Origin: Novosphingobium nitrogenifigens DSM 19370
Lineage (GTDB): Bacteria > Pseudomonadota > Alphaproteobacteria > Sphingomonadales > Sphingomonadaceae
Direction: 5' to 3'
DNA length: 64,000 nt
NCBI RefSeq assembly: GCF_000192575.1
Contig: NZ_GL876935.1
Coordinates: forward strand, 428,033-492,032
In this document: positions 36,168-45,140 of the stretch, in pieces
Layout: the number at the start of each line of letters is the position of its first letter
How positions within the stretch are numbered: position 1 is the first letter of the stretch
The notes under the pieces: generated by a model
What the model was told of the DNA's origin: nothing
Databases searched by the model: none
What the model saw: the letters and a program-made list of their open reading frames with translations, nothing else
Position numbers and translations under genes: made by a program

Positions 36168-37465
36168 AAGGGCTGCTCATCTCTGCCCCCTCGTCGGGCA
36201 CGGGCAAGACCATGGTCACGCTGGGCCTGCTGTCGGCCCTGCGCGAACGCGGCACCGTGGTGCAACCGTTCAAGAACGGCCCCGACTATATCGACCCCGC
36301 GTTCCATGCCGCCGCTGCCGGACGGGCCTCGTTCAATCTCGACAGCTGGGCGATGGATGAAACCATGCTCGCCGCGATTGCCGCCCATGGCGCGGACGCG
36401 GACATGGCCCTTGCCGAAGGGTCGATGGGCCTTTTCGACGGGGTCGCGGCACCCGGCGCCTGTGGCAACGGCGCCAGTGCCGAACTCGCCGCCCGGACCG
36501 GCTGGCCCGTCGTCCTCGTCCTCGATGTCTCGGGACAGGCCCAGTCGGCCGCCGCCGTGGCGCAAGGCTTTGCCCGCTTTTCCCCCGACGTGCGCATCGG
36601 CGGCGTGATCCTCAACAAAGTCGCCAGCCCCCGGCACGAAGCGCTCGTCCGTGCAGGCATGGAAGCGGTGGGGATCGCCGTTCTCGGCGCCCTGCCCCGT
36701 CGGACCGACCTTGTCCTGCCCGAACGCCATCTCGGTCTAGTTCAGGCCGAGGAACACAGCGATCTTTCCGAAATCCTTGCCTCACTCGGTCAGTTCATCG
36801 CCGCCCATGTCGATTGCGACCGGTTGCGTGATCTTGCCCAGGGCGGCTGGCCAGCCGGGGATCCGCCCGCAATCACGCCCCCGGGTCAGCGCATCGCCCT
36901 TGCCCGCGATGCCGCATTCTCGTTCATCTATCCCCACCTCCTTTCCGGCTGGCGCAAGGCGGGAGCACAAATCCTGCCCTTTTCGCCGCTCGCCGACGAA
37001 GCCCCCGCGCCCGAAGCCGATGTCTGCTGGCTGCCGGGCGGGTATCCCGAACTTCACGGGGGCAGGATTGCTGCCGCCGACCGCTTCCGCGAAGGCCTGC
37101 GCACCTTTGCGCAGGACAAGCCCGTTCACGGCGAATGCGGCGGCTATATGGTCATGGGCGAAAGCCTGATCGACGCGCAGGGGACCGCGCATCGCATGAC
37201 CGGGCTGCTGGGGCTCGAAACCTCGTTCGCGCGGCGGCGGATGCATCTGGGCTATCGTCTTGCCCGACTTGCAGCACCGATACCCGGCCATGCGGAGGGA
37301 ACCGCCTTGCGCGGCCACGAATTCCACTATGCCACGATCCTCGCCCAGCCCGACTCCCCCCTGGCCGAGGTCGTCGATGCCACCGGCACTGCCGTTGCCG
37401 AGACCGGATCGCGGCGCGGATGGGCCAGCGGCACGTTCTTTCACCTGATCGCGGAAAAAGCATGA
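36164..37465 (+). CDS. cobB: Cobyrinic/hydrogenobyrinic acid a,c-diamide synthase
   Basis: Glutamine- and ATP-dependent amidation of the a and c side chains, making hydrogenobyrinate a,c-diamide for the chelatase. 433 residues: an N-terminal dethiobiotin-synthetase-like ATPase ([17 protein letters not shown]) and a C-terminal class I amidotransferase with nucleophile Cys in [12 protein letters not shown] near residue 325. GTG start at 36164, overlapping the cobM stop. Confidence 0.95.
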   Translation: MKGLLISAPSSGTGKTMVTLGLLSALRERGTVVQPFKNGPDYIDPAFHAAAAGRASFNLDSWAMDETMLAAIAAHGADADMALAEGSMGLFDGVAAPGACGNGASAELAARTGWPVVLVLDVSGQAQSAAAVAQGFARFSPDVRIGGVILNKVASPRHEALVRAGMEAVGIAVLGALPRRTDLVLPERHLGLVQAEEHSDLSEILASLGQFIAAHVDCDRLRDLAQGGWPAGDPPAITPPGQRIALARDAAFSFIYPHLLSGWRKAGAQILPFSPLADEAPAPEADVCWLPGGYPELHGGRIAAADRFREGLRTFAQDKPVHGECGGYMVMGESLIDAQGTAHRMTGLLGLETSFARRRMHLGYRLARLAAPIPGHAEGTALRGHEFHYATILAQPDSPLAEVVDATGTAVAETGSRRGWASGTFFHLIAEKA

Positions 37466-38229
37466 CTGGCGCCCCGCCTCGCGAACTCGTCCTCATCGGT
37501 ATAGGCACCGGTTCGATCGAGCATCTGACCTTGCAGGCAGTGCGCGAGATCAATGCCGCCGACCTGATCCTCATTCCCCGCAAAGGCGCAGCCAAGGCCG
37601 ATCTTGCCCATTTGCGCCGCGCGATCTGCAACGAAGTGCTCAGCAATCCGGCAACGCGTATCGCCGAGTTCGACTTACCCGAACGCGATCCGGCAACGCC
37701 CGACTATCTGCGCCGGGTCGACGACTGGCACGATGCCATCGCGCAAGTCTGGGCCGCAACCATCGCCGCGCATCTGCTCGAGGGAACCGGGCGCATCGCT
37801 CTTCTGATCTGGGGCGATCCGGCGCTTTACGACAGCAGCCTGCGTATCGCGGCCCGGCTCGGCACCATGACCGTGCGGGTAGTGCCGGGGATCATGTCGA
37901 TCAACATGCTGACGGCGGCCCATGCCATCGCGCTCAACCGGATCGGCGCACCGTTCATCGTCACCACCGGCCGCCGCCTGCGCGAGGAAGGCTGGCCGCA
38001 AGGGACCGATACGGCCATCGTCATGCTCGACGGCGAATGCTCGTTCACCCATCTCGATCCGGGCGGCATGACCATCTGGTGGGGCGCCTATGTCGGCATG
38101 CCCGAACAGATCCTGATCGAAGGACCTCTGGCCGAAGTCCGCGACCGCATCCTCGCCACCCGCGCCCAAGCGCGCGCGCGCCATGGCTGGATCATGGACA
38201 TCTATCTCCTGCGCAAGGACGCCGCATAG
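37462..38229 (+). CDS. cobF: Precorrin-6A synthase (deacetylating)
   Basis: Methylates C1 of precorrin-5 with loss of the acetyl group, giving precorrin-6A; found only in the aerobic pathway. 255 residues; LVLIGIGTGSIEHLTLQA, LIWGDPALYDSSLRIA and VPGIMSINMLTAAHAIAL match CobF. Last gene of the operon; a dispersed repeat follows 46 bp later. Confidence 0.95.
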   Translation: MTGAPPRELVLIGIGTGSIEHLTLQAVREINAADLILIPRKGAAKADLAHLRRAICNEVLSNPATRIAEFDLPERDPATPDYLRRVDDWHDAIAQVWAATIAAHLLEGTGRIALLIWGDPALYDSSLRIAARLGTMTVRVVPGIMSINMLTAAHAIALNRIGAPFIVTTGRRLREEGWPQGTDTAIVMLDGECSFTHLDPGGMTIWWGAYVGMPEQILIEGPLAEVRDRILATRAQARARHGWIMDIYLLRKDAA

Positions 38230-38275
38230 GACGAATTCAACCGACGGGCGCCATCTTCGGATCATCGACTTCTGC

Positions 38276-38331
38276 GGACCTGCAATGAGATCAACGCATT
38301 GCAGGTCGTTTCGCTCAGACGGCGCGCGGCC
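38276..38331 (-). repeat. Dispersed 56-bp repeat with hairpin, copy 2
   Basis: Inverted copy of 22353-22408, with only a few mismatches. Hairpin core is CCTGCAATG...CATTGCAGG. It sits between cobF and the convergent nsrR gene, where the hairpin can double as a terminator. Confidence 0.85.
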
Positions 38332-38372
38332 TTATATCAATCCTGCATGTCGCAGGAATTCATCCAGGCCGC

Positions 38373-38798
38373 CTAAAGCGCAACCGCCAGGCGCTGCAAC
38401 AGCCGCTCGCCCCCCCGCCCGAGCACATCGGCCAGGGTATAGCGTTCGAGCACGGCAAAGAACGCGTTCAGCGCCTCGTTGAGCGGGTCGGGCAAGTCAC
38501 AGGCCCCGGCAAGCTTGCAGTCCTCGCACCCGACCAGATCGATGGTCCCCTCGGTGTGGCGGATCAGTTTGCCGATGTTGATTTCACCAGCCGGACGCCC
38601 CAGCCGAATGCCCCCGTTGCGCCCCCGCAAAGCCTGTACATAGCCATGCGCAGCCAGATCGCTGACCACTTTCATCAGATGGTTCTGCGAGATGTCATAG
38701 GCCCGCGCGATTTCCGCGATCGAGCACAGCCGGTCGGTATGCGCGCCCAGATAGATGATCACACGCACGGCATAGTCGGAAAATCGGGTCAGGCGCAT
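38373..38798 (-). CDS. nsrR: NsrR, Rrf2-family nitric-oxide-sensing repressor
   Basis: 141 residues: winged helix DNA-binding region (SQNHLMKVVSDLAAHGYV) and three Cys for an Fe-S cluster in CEDCKLAGAC near residue 90, the NsrR spacing. In NsrR proteins nitrosylation of the cluster relieves repression. Divergent from hmp across 165 bp that contains a matching operator. Confidence 0.92.
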   Translation of the reverse strand: MRLTRFSDYAVRVIIYLGAHTDRLCSIAEIARAYDISQNHLMKVVSDLAAHGYVQALRGRNGGIRLGRPAGEINIGKLIRHTEGTIDLVGCEDCKLAGACDLPDPLNEALNAFFAVLERYTLADVLGRGGERLLQRLAVAL

Positions 38799-38813
38799 CA
38801 GGCATCGCCCTTA

Positions 38814-38836
38814 AAGATGCATTTTGATTGCATATT
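38814..38836 (+). promoter_or_regulatory. NsrR operator upstream of hmp
   Basis: AAGATGCATTT-T-GATTGCATATT, an 11-1-11 imperfect palindrome; the left half is the NsrR consensus half-site. It overlaps the -35 region of the hmp promoter. A further half-site, AGATGCAT, lies at 38864-38871. Confidence 0.75.
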
Positions 38837-38856
38837 AATGGCTCCACCAATATATA
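38828..38856 (+). promoter_or_regulatory. hmp: hmp promoter
   Basis: TTGCAT (38828-38833), 17-bp spacer, TATATA (38851-38856): a good sigma-70 promoter. NsrR bound at 38814-38836 would cover its -35 element. Confidence 0.65.
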
Positions 38857-38963
38857 GCGTTCCAGATGCATGAATTCGAGTCAGTGCCGCATCTCCGCCC
38901 GGACCGGTCGCACGGCCCCCAGCCTGCAAAATCAGGCAGTCTGCAAGATCAGGATGCTTACCC

Positions 38964-40139
38964 ATGCTTACTCCCGAACAGAGCGCCATCATCAAGGCTA
39001 CCGTTCCCATTCTGGAAACCGGCGGCGAAGCTCTGACCACGCATTTCTACAAGATCATGCTCGGCGAATACGCTGAAGTACGCCCGCTCTTCAACCAGGC
39101 ACATCAAGCCCATGGCACTCAACCGCGTGCGCTCGCCAATGCTGTTCTGCAATACGCGCGCCATATTGACAACCTTGGCGCATTGGGTGCCCTGCCCGCG
39201 CAGATCATCCAGAAGCACGTCGCGCTCCAGATCCTGCCCGAACATTACCCGATCGTGGGCACTTGCCTCTTGCGCGCCATCCGCGAAGTTCTGGGCGAAG
39301 AGATCGCCACCGACGCAGTGATCGACGCATGGGCGGCCGCCTATGGTCAGCTCGCCGACATCCTGATCGCGGCCGAAGGCGCGCAATACGACCAGTTGGC
39401 CGCTGCTCCGGGTGGCTGGCGCGGGGCGCGATCCTTCCGCGTCGCGGACAAGCAGGTCGAAAGCGCGGAAATCACTTCGTTCCGTCTCGAACCCGTCGAT
39501 GGCCTGCCGGTGATCCGCTTTCAGCCGGGCCAATACCTCGGCCTGCGCCTTGCGATCGACGGACAGGAAGTGCGCCGCAACTATTCCCTGTCGCAAAAGG
39601 CCGATGGCCGTTCGCTGCGCATCAGCGTCAAGCGTGAACCCGGCGGGGTCGTGTCGAACCACCTTCACGACGCGGTCAAGGTCGGTGACACGCTCGACGT
39701 GTTCCCCCCGGCGGGCGAATTCACACTTGCCCAAGGCACTGCACCGCTCGCGCTCATTTCGGGCGGCGTCGGCATTACGCCTACGCTTGCCATGGCCGAA
39801 ACCGCGCTGGAAACGGGCGAGCGCGACGTGATCTTCATCCACTATGCCCGCAACGGCGACGTCCATGCTTTCGGCGACATGATCGACGCATGGGCGCACG
39901 ACTATCCCCGCTTTTCCGCCCATGTCGTCTATGAACAGGGCGGCCACGCGGATGCCCCTTCGGGTCGCCCCAGCCTCGATCAGTTGCGCGCATGGGTTCC
40001 GGCCGAGGCCGACGCCTATTTCCTCGGCCCCAAGCCGTTCATGGCCTTCGTCGACGCGGCGCTCGCCGAAATCGGCCTGTCCGACGATCGCCGCCATTAC
40101 GAGTTCTTCGGCCCCGCCGAAGCCTTGACCGCAGCGTAA
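38964..40139 (+). CDS. hmp: Flavohemoprotein, NO dioxygenase
   Basis: Converts nitric oxide plus O2 to nitrate with NAD(P)H. 391 residues: globin domain (1-140) with proximal His85 and distal Tyr29 and Gln53, at the positions known in E. coli Hmp; FAD-binding domain (about 155-260; RNYSLS) and NAD-binding domain (GGVGITPTLAMAE, YFLGPKPFM). Protects the cell from NO arising from nitrite metabolism, which fits the nitrate genes nearby. Confidence 0.96.
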   Translation: MLTPEQSAIIKATVPILETGGEALTTHFYKIMLGEYAEVRPLFNQAHQAHGTQPRALANAVLQYARHIDNLGALGALPAQIIQKHVALQILPEHYPIVGTCLLRAIREVLGEEIATDAVIDAWAAAYGQLADILIAAEGAQYDQLAAAPGGWRGARSFRVADKQVESAEITSFRLEPVDGLPVIRFQPGQYLGLRLAIDGQEVRRNYSLSQKADGRSLRISVKREPGGVVSNHLHDAVKVGDTLDVFPPAGEFTLAQGTAPLALISGGVGITPTLAMAETALETGERDVIFIHYARNGDVHAFGDMIDAWAHDYPRFSAHVVYEQGGHADAPSGRPSLDQLRAWVPAEADAYFLGPKPFMAFVDAALAEIGLSDDRRHYEFFGPAEALTAA

Positions 40140-40145
40140 TACCAA

Positions 40146-40172
40146 CCTGCAATGAGTTCGTCTCATTGCAGG
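40146..40172. repeat. Perfect 11-bp inverted repeat, third copy of dispersed hairpin
   Basis: CCTGCAATGAG-TTCGT-CTCATTGCAGG, seven bases after the hmp stop codon. The same core occurs at 22379-22405 and 38279-38305. Probably also the hmp transcript terminator or 3' stabiliser. Confidence 0.85.
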
Positions 40173-40203
40173 CCCGTATAAGGCCCCTCTTGGCGCCGAG
40201 CCT

Positions 40204-40234
40204 TTACCCCGCGTATTTCACGAGCGCGGGGTAA
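40204..40234 (-). terminator. Hairpin spanning the nikR stop codon
   Basis: TTACCCCGCG (40204-40213) and CGCGGGGTAA (40225-40234) with an 11-nt loop that holds the nikR TGA. No T-run follows. Faces the convergent hmp gene. Confidence 0.5.
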
Positions 40235-40688
40235 GGTGCAGGTGCCCGTGGTGATGGTGGTCGCCGGGATGTTCGTGTGCGTCGCCCGGCTCCACCTGCA
40301 CCATTTTCAACGAGGACAGGCGCACGCCGCGTTCGGCCTGAACATGGTCGGCAAAGTGCCGCACCGCCTGTGCCGATCCGCGCAGGATCACGGTTTCGAG
40401 CGTGTTGTCATGGTCGAGCCGGACCGCCGTCGTCGACACCACCAGATCGTGCGCGGCATGTTGCATGTCGGCAAGGCGCTGCGGCAACGAGCGGATGCGC
40501 CGGTCGAAGACATAAGAGAGGATCGCCACGCAATGGGCGGCCTCCACATGGTCGGCGCGCCAGCGTTCGAGCCCGTCACGGACAAGATCGCGCATGGCCT
40601 CGCTACGGCTGGTATAGGCGCGCGCCTCGGCCATGGCGTCGAGCGCATCGGCCAGCGGTTCGTCAATCGAGATGGTGATGCGCTGCAT
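40218..40688 (-). CDS. nikR: NikR-like regulator with substituted nickel site and His-rich tail
   Basis: 156 residues. Residues 1-45 form a ribbon-helix-helix (MQRITISIDEPLADALDAMA, YTSRSEAMRDLVRDGL); the rest aligns without gaps to the NikR ACT domain (HFADHVQAERGVR). The high-affinity nickel ligands of E. coli NikR, His87, His89 and Cys95, are replaced by Ala88, Arg90 and Thr96; only the His76 equivalent (His77) remains. The protein adds a C-terminal tail HEHPGDHHHHGHLHL. So DNA binding looks normal but metal sensing must differ. ATG 40688 follows AAGGAAG. Divergent from a TonB receptor gene, with a canonical NikR palindrome between them. Confidence 0.87.
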   Translation of the reverse strand: MQRITISIDEPLADALDAMAEARAYTSRSEAMRDLVRDGLERWRADHVEAAHCVAILSYVFDRRIRSLPQRLADMQHAAHDLVVSTTAVRLDHDNTLETVILRGSAQAVRHFADHVQAERGVRLSSLKMVQVEPGDAHEHPGDHHHHGHLHLTPRS

Positions 40689-40761
40689 GGTAACTTCCTT
40701 ACCACCAACGCCTTTCTGCCGTCGACCGGGCATTTTCCCATGACAAGCTCCCCTGCCAACC

Positions 40762-40789
40762 GTATGCGCTTTTTTAATTTAGTTCATAC
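40762..40789. promoter_or_regulatory. NikR operator
   Basis: GTATG (40762-40766), 18 bp, CATAC (40785-40789), i.e. the GTATGx-N16-xCATAC layout of the E. coli NikR site. It lies in the 113-bp region between divergent nikR and the TonB receptor gene, 12 bp before the receptor ATG, so it can repress both. Confidence 0.75.
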
Positions 40790-40801
40790 GCAAGGGCTGT
40801 C

Positions 40802-42850
40802 ATGCGGGGAATCCGCACAGAAACGATCCCCCTGACATTCTGGCTCGCGGGCGCGGCGCTCGCGGCCTTTCCGCTTTGCGCCCATGCCGACGAAACAAAA
40901 CGCGATGACACAAAGCCCGACGACACCCCCATCGTCGTCTATGGTCGCGGCCTGCAACAAGTCGGCAGCGCCACCAGCGGATCGCAAGGCGTCGTCGGCT
41001 ATGCCGATTTCGAAAACCGCCCGATCGGGCGCGTCGGCGAACTCGCTGAAAACGTCCCCGGCCTCATCGCCACCCAGCATTCGGGCGAAGGCAAGGCGAA
41101 CCAGTATTTCCTGCGCGGCTTCAATCTCGACCACGGCACCGACCTTGCCGGGTTCGTCGACGGCGCACCGGTCAACATGCGCACGCACGGCCATGGTCAG
41201 GGCTATCTCGATCTCAATTTCCTGATCCCCGAACTGGTCGAGCGCATCGACTATACCAAGGGCCCCTATCACGCCGATCTCGGCGATTTCGCCTCTGCCG
41301 GATCGCTGGCGTTCACGACCAAGGACCGCCTTGCCCGTCCCATGGTCGAAGTTTCGGGCGGCTCGTTCGGCTATGTCCGGGGCCTTGTCGCAGGGAGCGG
41401 ACAAGTCGCGGGCGGCACTCTGCTCGGCGCGTTCGAAGGGACGCGCGCGGATGGCCCATGGGTGTTGTCCGAGCAGCTCGCCAAGTTCAATGCGCTGATC
41501 AAATATTCCCGGTCGAACTGGTCGCTCGGGCTATCGGCCTATACCAATCACTGGCGCTCGACCGATCAGGTGCCCGAGCGGGCCGTGCAATCGGGGCTGA
41601 TCCCGCTCAACGGGTTCATCGATCCCAACGATGGCGGACGCGCGGGGCGCATCGCGCTCAATTTCAACGGCCATTTCGGGCGGACGACAGTTTCGGCCTA
41701 TGCCATCGGCAGCCGTCTGCAACTGACCAGCGATTTTACGTATTTCCTCGATGATCCGGTGAACGGTGACGGGTTCCGGCAAGTCGACCGACGCGGGGTC
41801 TTTGGTGGATCGATCCGCCACGAATGGGGCGACGGGCCGCTGATCTGGCGGATCGGCGCCGACACGCGCTGGGACCACATCGGACAAGTCGGCCTGTTCC
41901 GCACGAGCGCGGGGACGGTCACCGGCACTGTCCGCAACGATCGGGTCGATGAATATTCCGGCGGCTTCTATGGCGAAGGCGAATGGCATATCCGGCCGAC
42001 GCTGCGCCTTGTCCTGGGCCTGCGCGGCGATGTCATCGGCTATCGTGTCCGCTCCGACCTTGCCGCCAATTCGGGCACGGGATCAGCGGCACTGGCGAGC
42101 CCCAAGGTCGCTCTCGCCTGGCAGCCAAGCAAAGGCATCGAACTCTATGCCGATTACGGCGAAGGCTATCACTCCAACGACGTGCGCGGGGCAACGATCA
42201 CTATCGATCCGACCAGCCACGATGCCGTGGGACGCGTGCCGGTCATGGCCAAGTCGCGCGGCGCGGAACTGGGCGCGCGGATCGAGCGCAAGCGGATCAC
42301 CGCCTCTCTGGTGGGGTTCTGGCTCGACCTCGCTTCGGAACTGGTTTTCACAGGCGATGAAGGGACGACCGAGCCCAATGCGGCGACACGCCGGTTCGGC
42401 ACCGAACTGTCGATATTCTGGCGGCCGGTCGAAGGCGTGACCATCGACAGTTCACTTGCCTATACCCACGCCCGGTTTCGCGGTGTCACAGCCGATCAGA
42501 CCTATATCCCCAATGCGACGCCCTTCGTCCTTTCGGGCGGGATCAGCGGCAGGATCACCTCCCACCTCAATGCCACGCTGCGCCTGCGCCACTTTGCCGG
42601 GGCGCCGCTGATCGAGGACAGTTCCCAGCGGTCGGCGGCGACCACGCTGGTCAATGCCGGGCTATACTGGGACCGGGGTTCGTGGCGGGTCTCGGCCGAT
42701 CTCCTCAACCTCTTCAACGCCCACGATCCCGACATCAGCTATTGGTACACCTCGCGCCTGCCCGGCGAACCGGCCGAGGGCGTCGCCGACCGCCACATCC
42801 ACCCGGTCGAACCCCGACAAGTCCGCGTCACCTTGCGCTATTCGCTGTAA
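40802..42850 (+). CDS. TonB-dependent receptor, NikR-linked
   Basis: Outer-membrane, TonB-energised uptake receptor, 682 residues. Signal peptide to about AHA (residue 29), plug domain about residues 45-170 (TPIVVYGRGLQQVG is a TonB-box-like start; NQYFLRGFNLDHGTDLAGFVDG), then a 22-strand barrel ending LRYSL. It is related to the receptor at 45141-47267. The NikR box suggests nickel or cobalt, perhaps as a chelate, as substrate. AAGGG precedes the ATG. Confidence 0.88.
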   Translation: MRGIRTETIPLTFWLAGAALAAFPLCAHADETKRDDTKPDDTPIVVYGRGLQQVGSATSGSQGVVGYADFENRPIGRVGELAENVPGLIATQHSGEGKANQYFLRGFNLDHGTDLAGFVDGAPVNMRTHGHGQGYLDLNFLIPELVERIDYTKGPYHADLGDFASAGSLAFTTKDRLARPMVEVSGGSFGYVRGLVAGSGQVAGGTLLGAFEGTRADGPWVLSEQLAKFNALIKYSRSNWSLGLSAYTNHWRSTDQVPERAVQSGLIPLNGFIDPNDGGRAGRIALNFNGHFGRTTVSAYAIGSRLQLTSDFTYFLDDPVNGDGFRQVDRRGVFGGSIRHEWGDGPLIWRIGADTRWDHIGQVGLFRTSAGTVTGTVRNDRVDEYSGGFYGEGEWHIRPTLRLVLGLRGDVIGYRVRSDLAANSGTGSAALASPKVALAWQPSKGIELYADYGEGYHSNDVRGATITIDPTSHDAVGRVPVMAKSRGAELGARIERKRITASLVGFWLDLASELVFTGDEGTTEPNAATRRFGTELSIFWRPVEGVTIDSSLAYTHARFRGVTADQTYIPNATPFVLSGGISGRITSHLNATLRLRHFAGAPLIEDSSQRSAATTLVNAGLYWDRGSWRVSADLLNLFNAHDPDISYWYTSRLPGEPAEGVADRHIHPVEPRQVRVTLRYSL

Positions 42851-42857
42851 GACCCGC

Positions 42858-45026
42858 TCAACGAACCACCGGCGCCGCAATCCGGTTGACGATTTCCGGG
42901 GCGTCGTGGAGGCGGACGAAAAGCGGCGCACCGGTTGCGACACGGGGAACCGACAAAGTCGTGCCGGGATAGCCGTCGGGCACATTGGCGGCATTGTCGA
43001 ATTCACGGGTCGCTGCGACCGAAGCCATCAGATAGAGCGCTTCGCCCCGCAACAGGCACCGCGCCGCCGGATCGGCCGGGCAGTCGAGCCCACGGATGGT
43101 GGGCAGGCGCACGAGCGTTCCTACTCCCAGCCAGTCGCCCGCCACATCCCCGCGCATCAACCGCGCGCGCAAGGGGCCATAGGCCGAGGCCCCCAGCACT
43201 TGCGCGGGATTGAGGCTGGCGACGAGAACGGTCGGATCGACCAGCGTGAGCCCATTGCCGACAGTCAGGCGCACGGTCGCATCGCTGCCGGTGGTGCCGA
43301 TCTCGACCGCCTCGCGCCCGGTGAAGCGCGCGTCGGGGTCGGCTTTCAGCGTGAAACTGAGGCGCGCATTGGCCGCAATCTCGTCCGCTCCGTCAAGCTG
43401 GACCAGCAGGGGCGCGGCAGGATCGGGCGGCGGCAAGTCCGAAAACTTGGCCACGATCCGCGCCGCCGGGGGCAAGGCCCGGGCAGGCGGCGCCACCACC
43501 AGCACGGCAGGCGCGGTCCCGTCCGGGCCGTTCACACTGACCGTCAGGGCATCGTGCCGGTCGGCAGTCGCAGGCAGCGTGACCCCGATGGAATCGGTCC
43601 CGGTGACTTTCCACGCGACCGGCTGCGGCTTGCCCTTGGCCGGAGCCACCGTCACCGACGCCACGCAAGCCGACGCCGCCCCGGTCAGAACCAGAGGACC
43701 ATCGTCGCGACCACTTTCTTTTCGGTCCCAATGCCAATCCCCGGCCGTCTGCAACGTGACCTCGGGACCGGAAAAGGGCTCAAAACCCCACATTCCGCGA
43801 AGGACGCCCGAAATGGGGCCGGTCAGTTTGGCCGGAACCGCCGGATTGGCCCCGATCGCCAGACCGCCACGCACCGGATCGGGCGTCAGCGGCAATTCAA
43901 CGCCCGGTTCCCCGCGAAGCCGCAGTTTCAGGTCGTGGGCATAGCCCGTCGCATAGAACAGCGGACTGACAGCCAATGGCAGCACCGGGTCTTTCGCGCC
44001 GAGACCTTTCGCGCCGAGACAGGGCGCCACCGCCGCGGCAGGCATATGCGAAGTCGGGATCACCGACGGCTTGATTTCCGGCAAAGTCGCCATCAGCACC
44101 GACTTGGGATCGGCAAACGAAGGCGGCGTGTTGAGCACGAGGCCAAGCCGGTCCCCGTCGGGCACCCCGAGCGCCGGGATATACTGGTATCGCGCGGTGT
44201 GCATCGCCCCGAAAATGCCGACGATCTCGCGGATCGTGCTGATATAGGGGCTGTAATAGCCAAGCCCGCCTGCCGGTGTCGCGGCAAGGCTCATGGCAAG
44301 ATCGGTCGCCGCACCGGTCAGCGAGGTCGCATTCGCCGCCCCGTCACCGCCCAGCACCACCGATTGCTTGGTATCGAGCAGGCACGCGGCCTGAAACTCG
44401 CTCTGGCGTTGAAGGCATTCCTCGTTGATCTTGATCCGCAGGCTGCTTGCAATGATCGGCGCATCATGGGCCAGCGTTTCGGGACTGGTGGCCGAAACCT
44501 TGCGAATGGCGGCAAGATAGGCGTCGAACCGCCCGCGATCGAGCGAGGCCTGTTCCAGATCCTGTGCCGCACGGATGAAGGCACCGGGGCGAGCCATGAC
44601 CGCCTTGCGCAAGGTCACGAAATCGCCCCCGGTCGCCGGAGCCAGAAAGACTGCCAGATGCTGTGCCTCGGGCGGGACGGTGAGATCGAGCGGACCGCCG
44701 CCGCGCGCCGCCGGTCGCCACGTCTCCGACCGCGAAAACCACGCCTCGGGCGGCGGATTGGTCGGATCGCGCAGAAACGCCGCGACCATGAGGTAATGCG
44801 CGGTTTCGGTCGCGGGCAAGAGCACCTGGACATGCACCTTGTCGCCTGCCGACAACTGCGGAACCGCCGCGATCGGCAAAGTCGTCCCCCGTCGCGTCAC
44901 CGTGATCTGCAAGCTGGGCCCGGCAAGGTCGAACGGCGCGGGATCTGCCAGCGCCGGACGCCCGCCCACCACATCGGCCGCCATCACCCCCAGAACCATC
45001 GCGAACATTCGGGCAAGGCGCTTCAT
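42858..45026 (-). CDS. Unknown secreted protein, 722 aa, cobalt/nickel locus
   Basis: Predicted periplasmic or surface protein: signal peptide MKRLARMFAMVLGVMAADV with cleavage near ALA-DP, then no further membrane helix. I recognise no domain. The first half looks alpha/beta with four Cys (CLQRQSEFQAAC and two single ones), the second half is Pro/Ala/Val-rich with beta-rich, Ig-like character (LVQLDGADEIAANARLSFTL). It follows the riboswitch-controlled TonB receptor by 114 bp on the same strand and so is probably co-expressed for metal uptake. An exact 15-bp tandem repeat (43991-44020) duplicates five residues, LGAKG/LGAKD. Confidence 0.75.
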   Translation of the reverse strand: MKRLARMFAMVLGVMAADVVGGRPALADPAPFDLAGPSLQITVTRRGTTLPIAAVPQLSAGDKVHVQVLLPATETAHYLMVAAFLRDPTNPPPEAWFSRSETWRPAARGGGPLDLTVPPEAQHLAVFLAPATGGDFVTLRKAVMARPGAFIRAAQDLEQASLDRGRFDAYLAAIRKVSATSPETLAHDAPIIASSLRIKINEECLQRQSEFQAACLLDTKQSVVLGGDGAANATSLTGAATDLAMSLAATPAGGLGYYSPYISTIREIVGIFGAMHTARYQYIPALGVPDGDRLGLVLNTPPSFADPKSVLMATLPEIKPSVIPTSHMPAAAVAPCLGAKGLGAKDPVLPLAVSPLFYATGYAHDLKLRLRGEPGVELPLTPDPVRGGLAIGANPAVPAKLTGPISGVLRGMWGFEPFSGPEVTLQTAGDWHWDRKESGRDDGPLVLTGAASACVASVTVAPAKGKPQPVAWKVTGTDSIGVTLPATADRHDALTVSVNGPDGTAPAVLVVAPPARALPPAARIVAKFSDLPPPDPAAPLLVQLDGADEIAANARLSFTLKADPDARFTGREAVEIGTTGSDATVRLTVGNGLTLVDPTVLVASLNPAQVLGASAYGPLRARLMRGDVAGDWLGVGTLVRLPTIRGLDCPADPAARCLLRGEALYLMASVAATREFDNAANVPDGYPGTTLSVPRVATGAPLFVRLHDAPEIVNRIAAPVVR

Positions 45027-45140
45027 GGCGAACTCATCAGCAGTGAACACGGGGACAGCGGACACGGGGGCAGCGGATACGGGTCTCCTTTGCTAGCCAT
45101 GCCCATCCTTACGAACGATGAACGAGATGGAGTGGGAACC

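Noticed and set aside
43991-44020. Exact 15-bp tandem repeat as a possible insertion-site duplication
   Set aside because: In-frame duplication of five codons within a gene, best explained by replication slippage; no mobile element adjoins.
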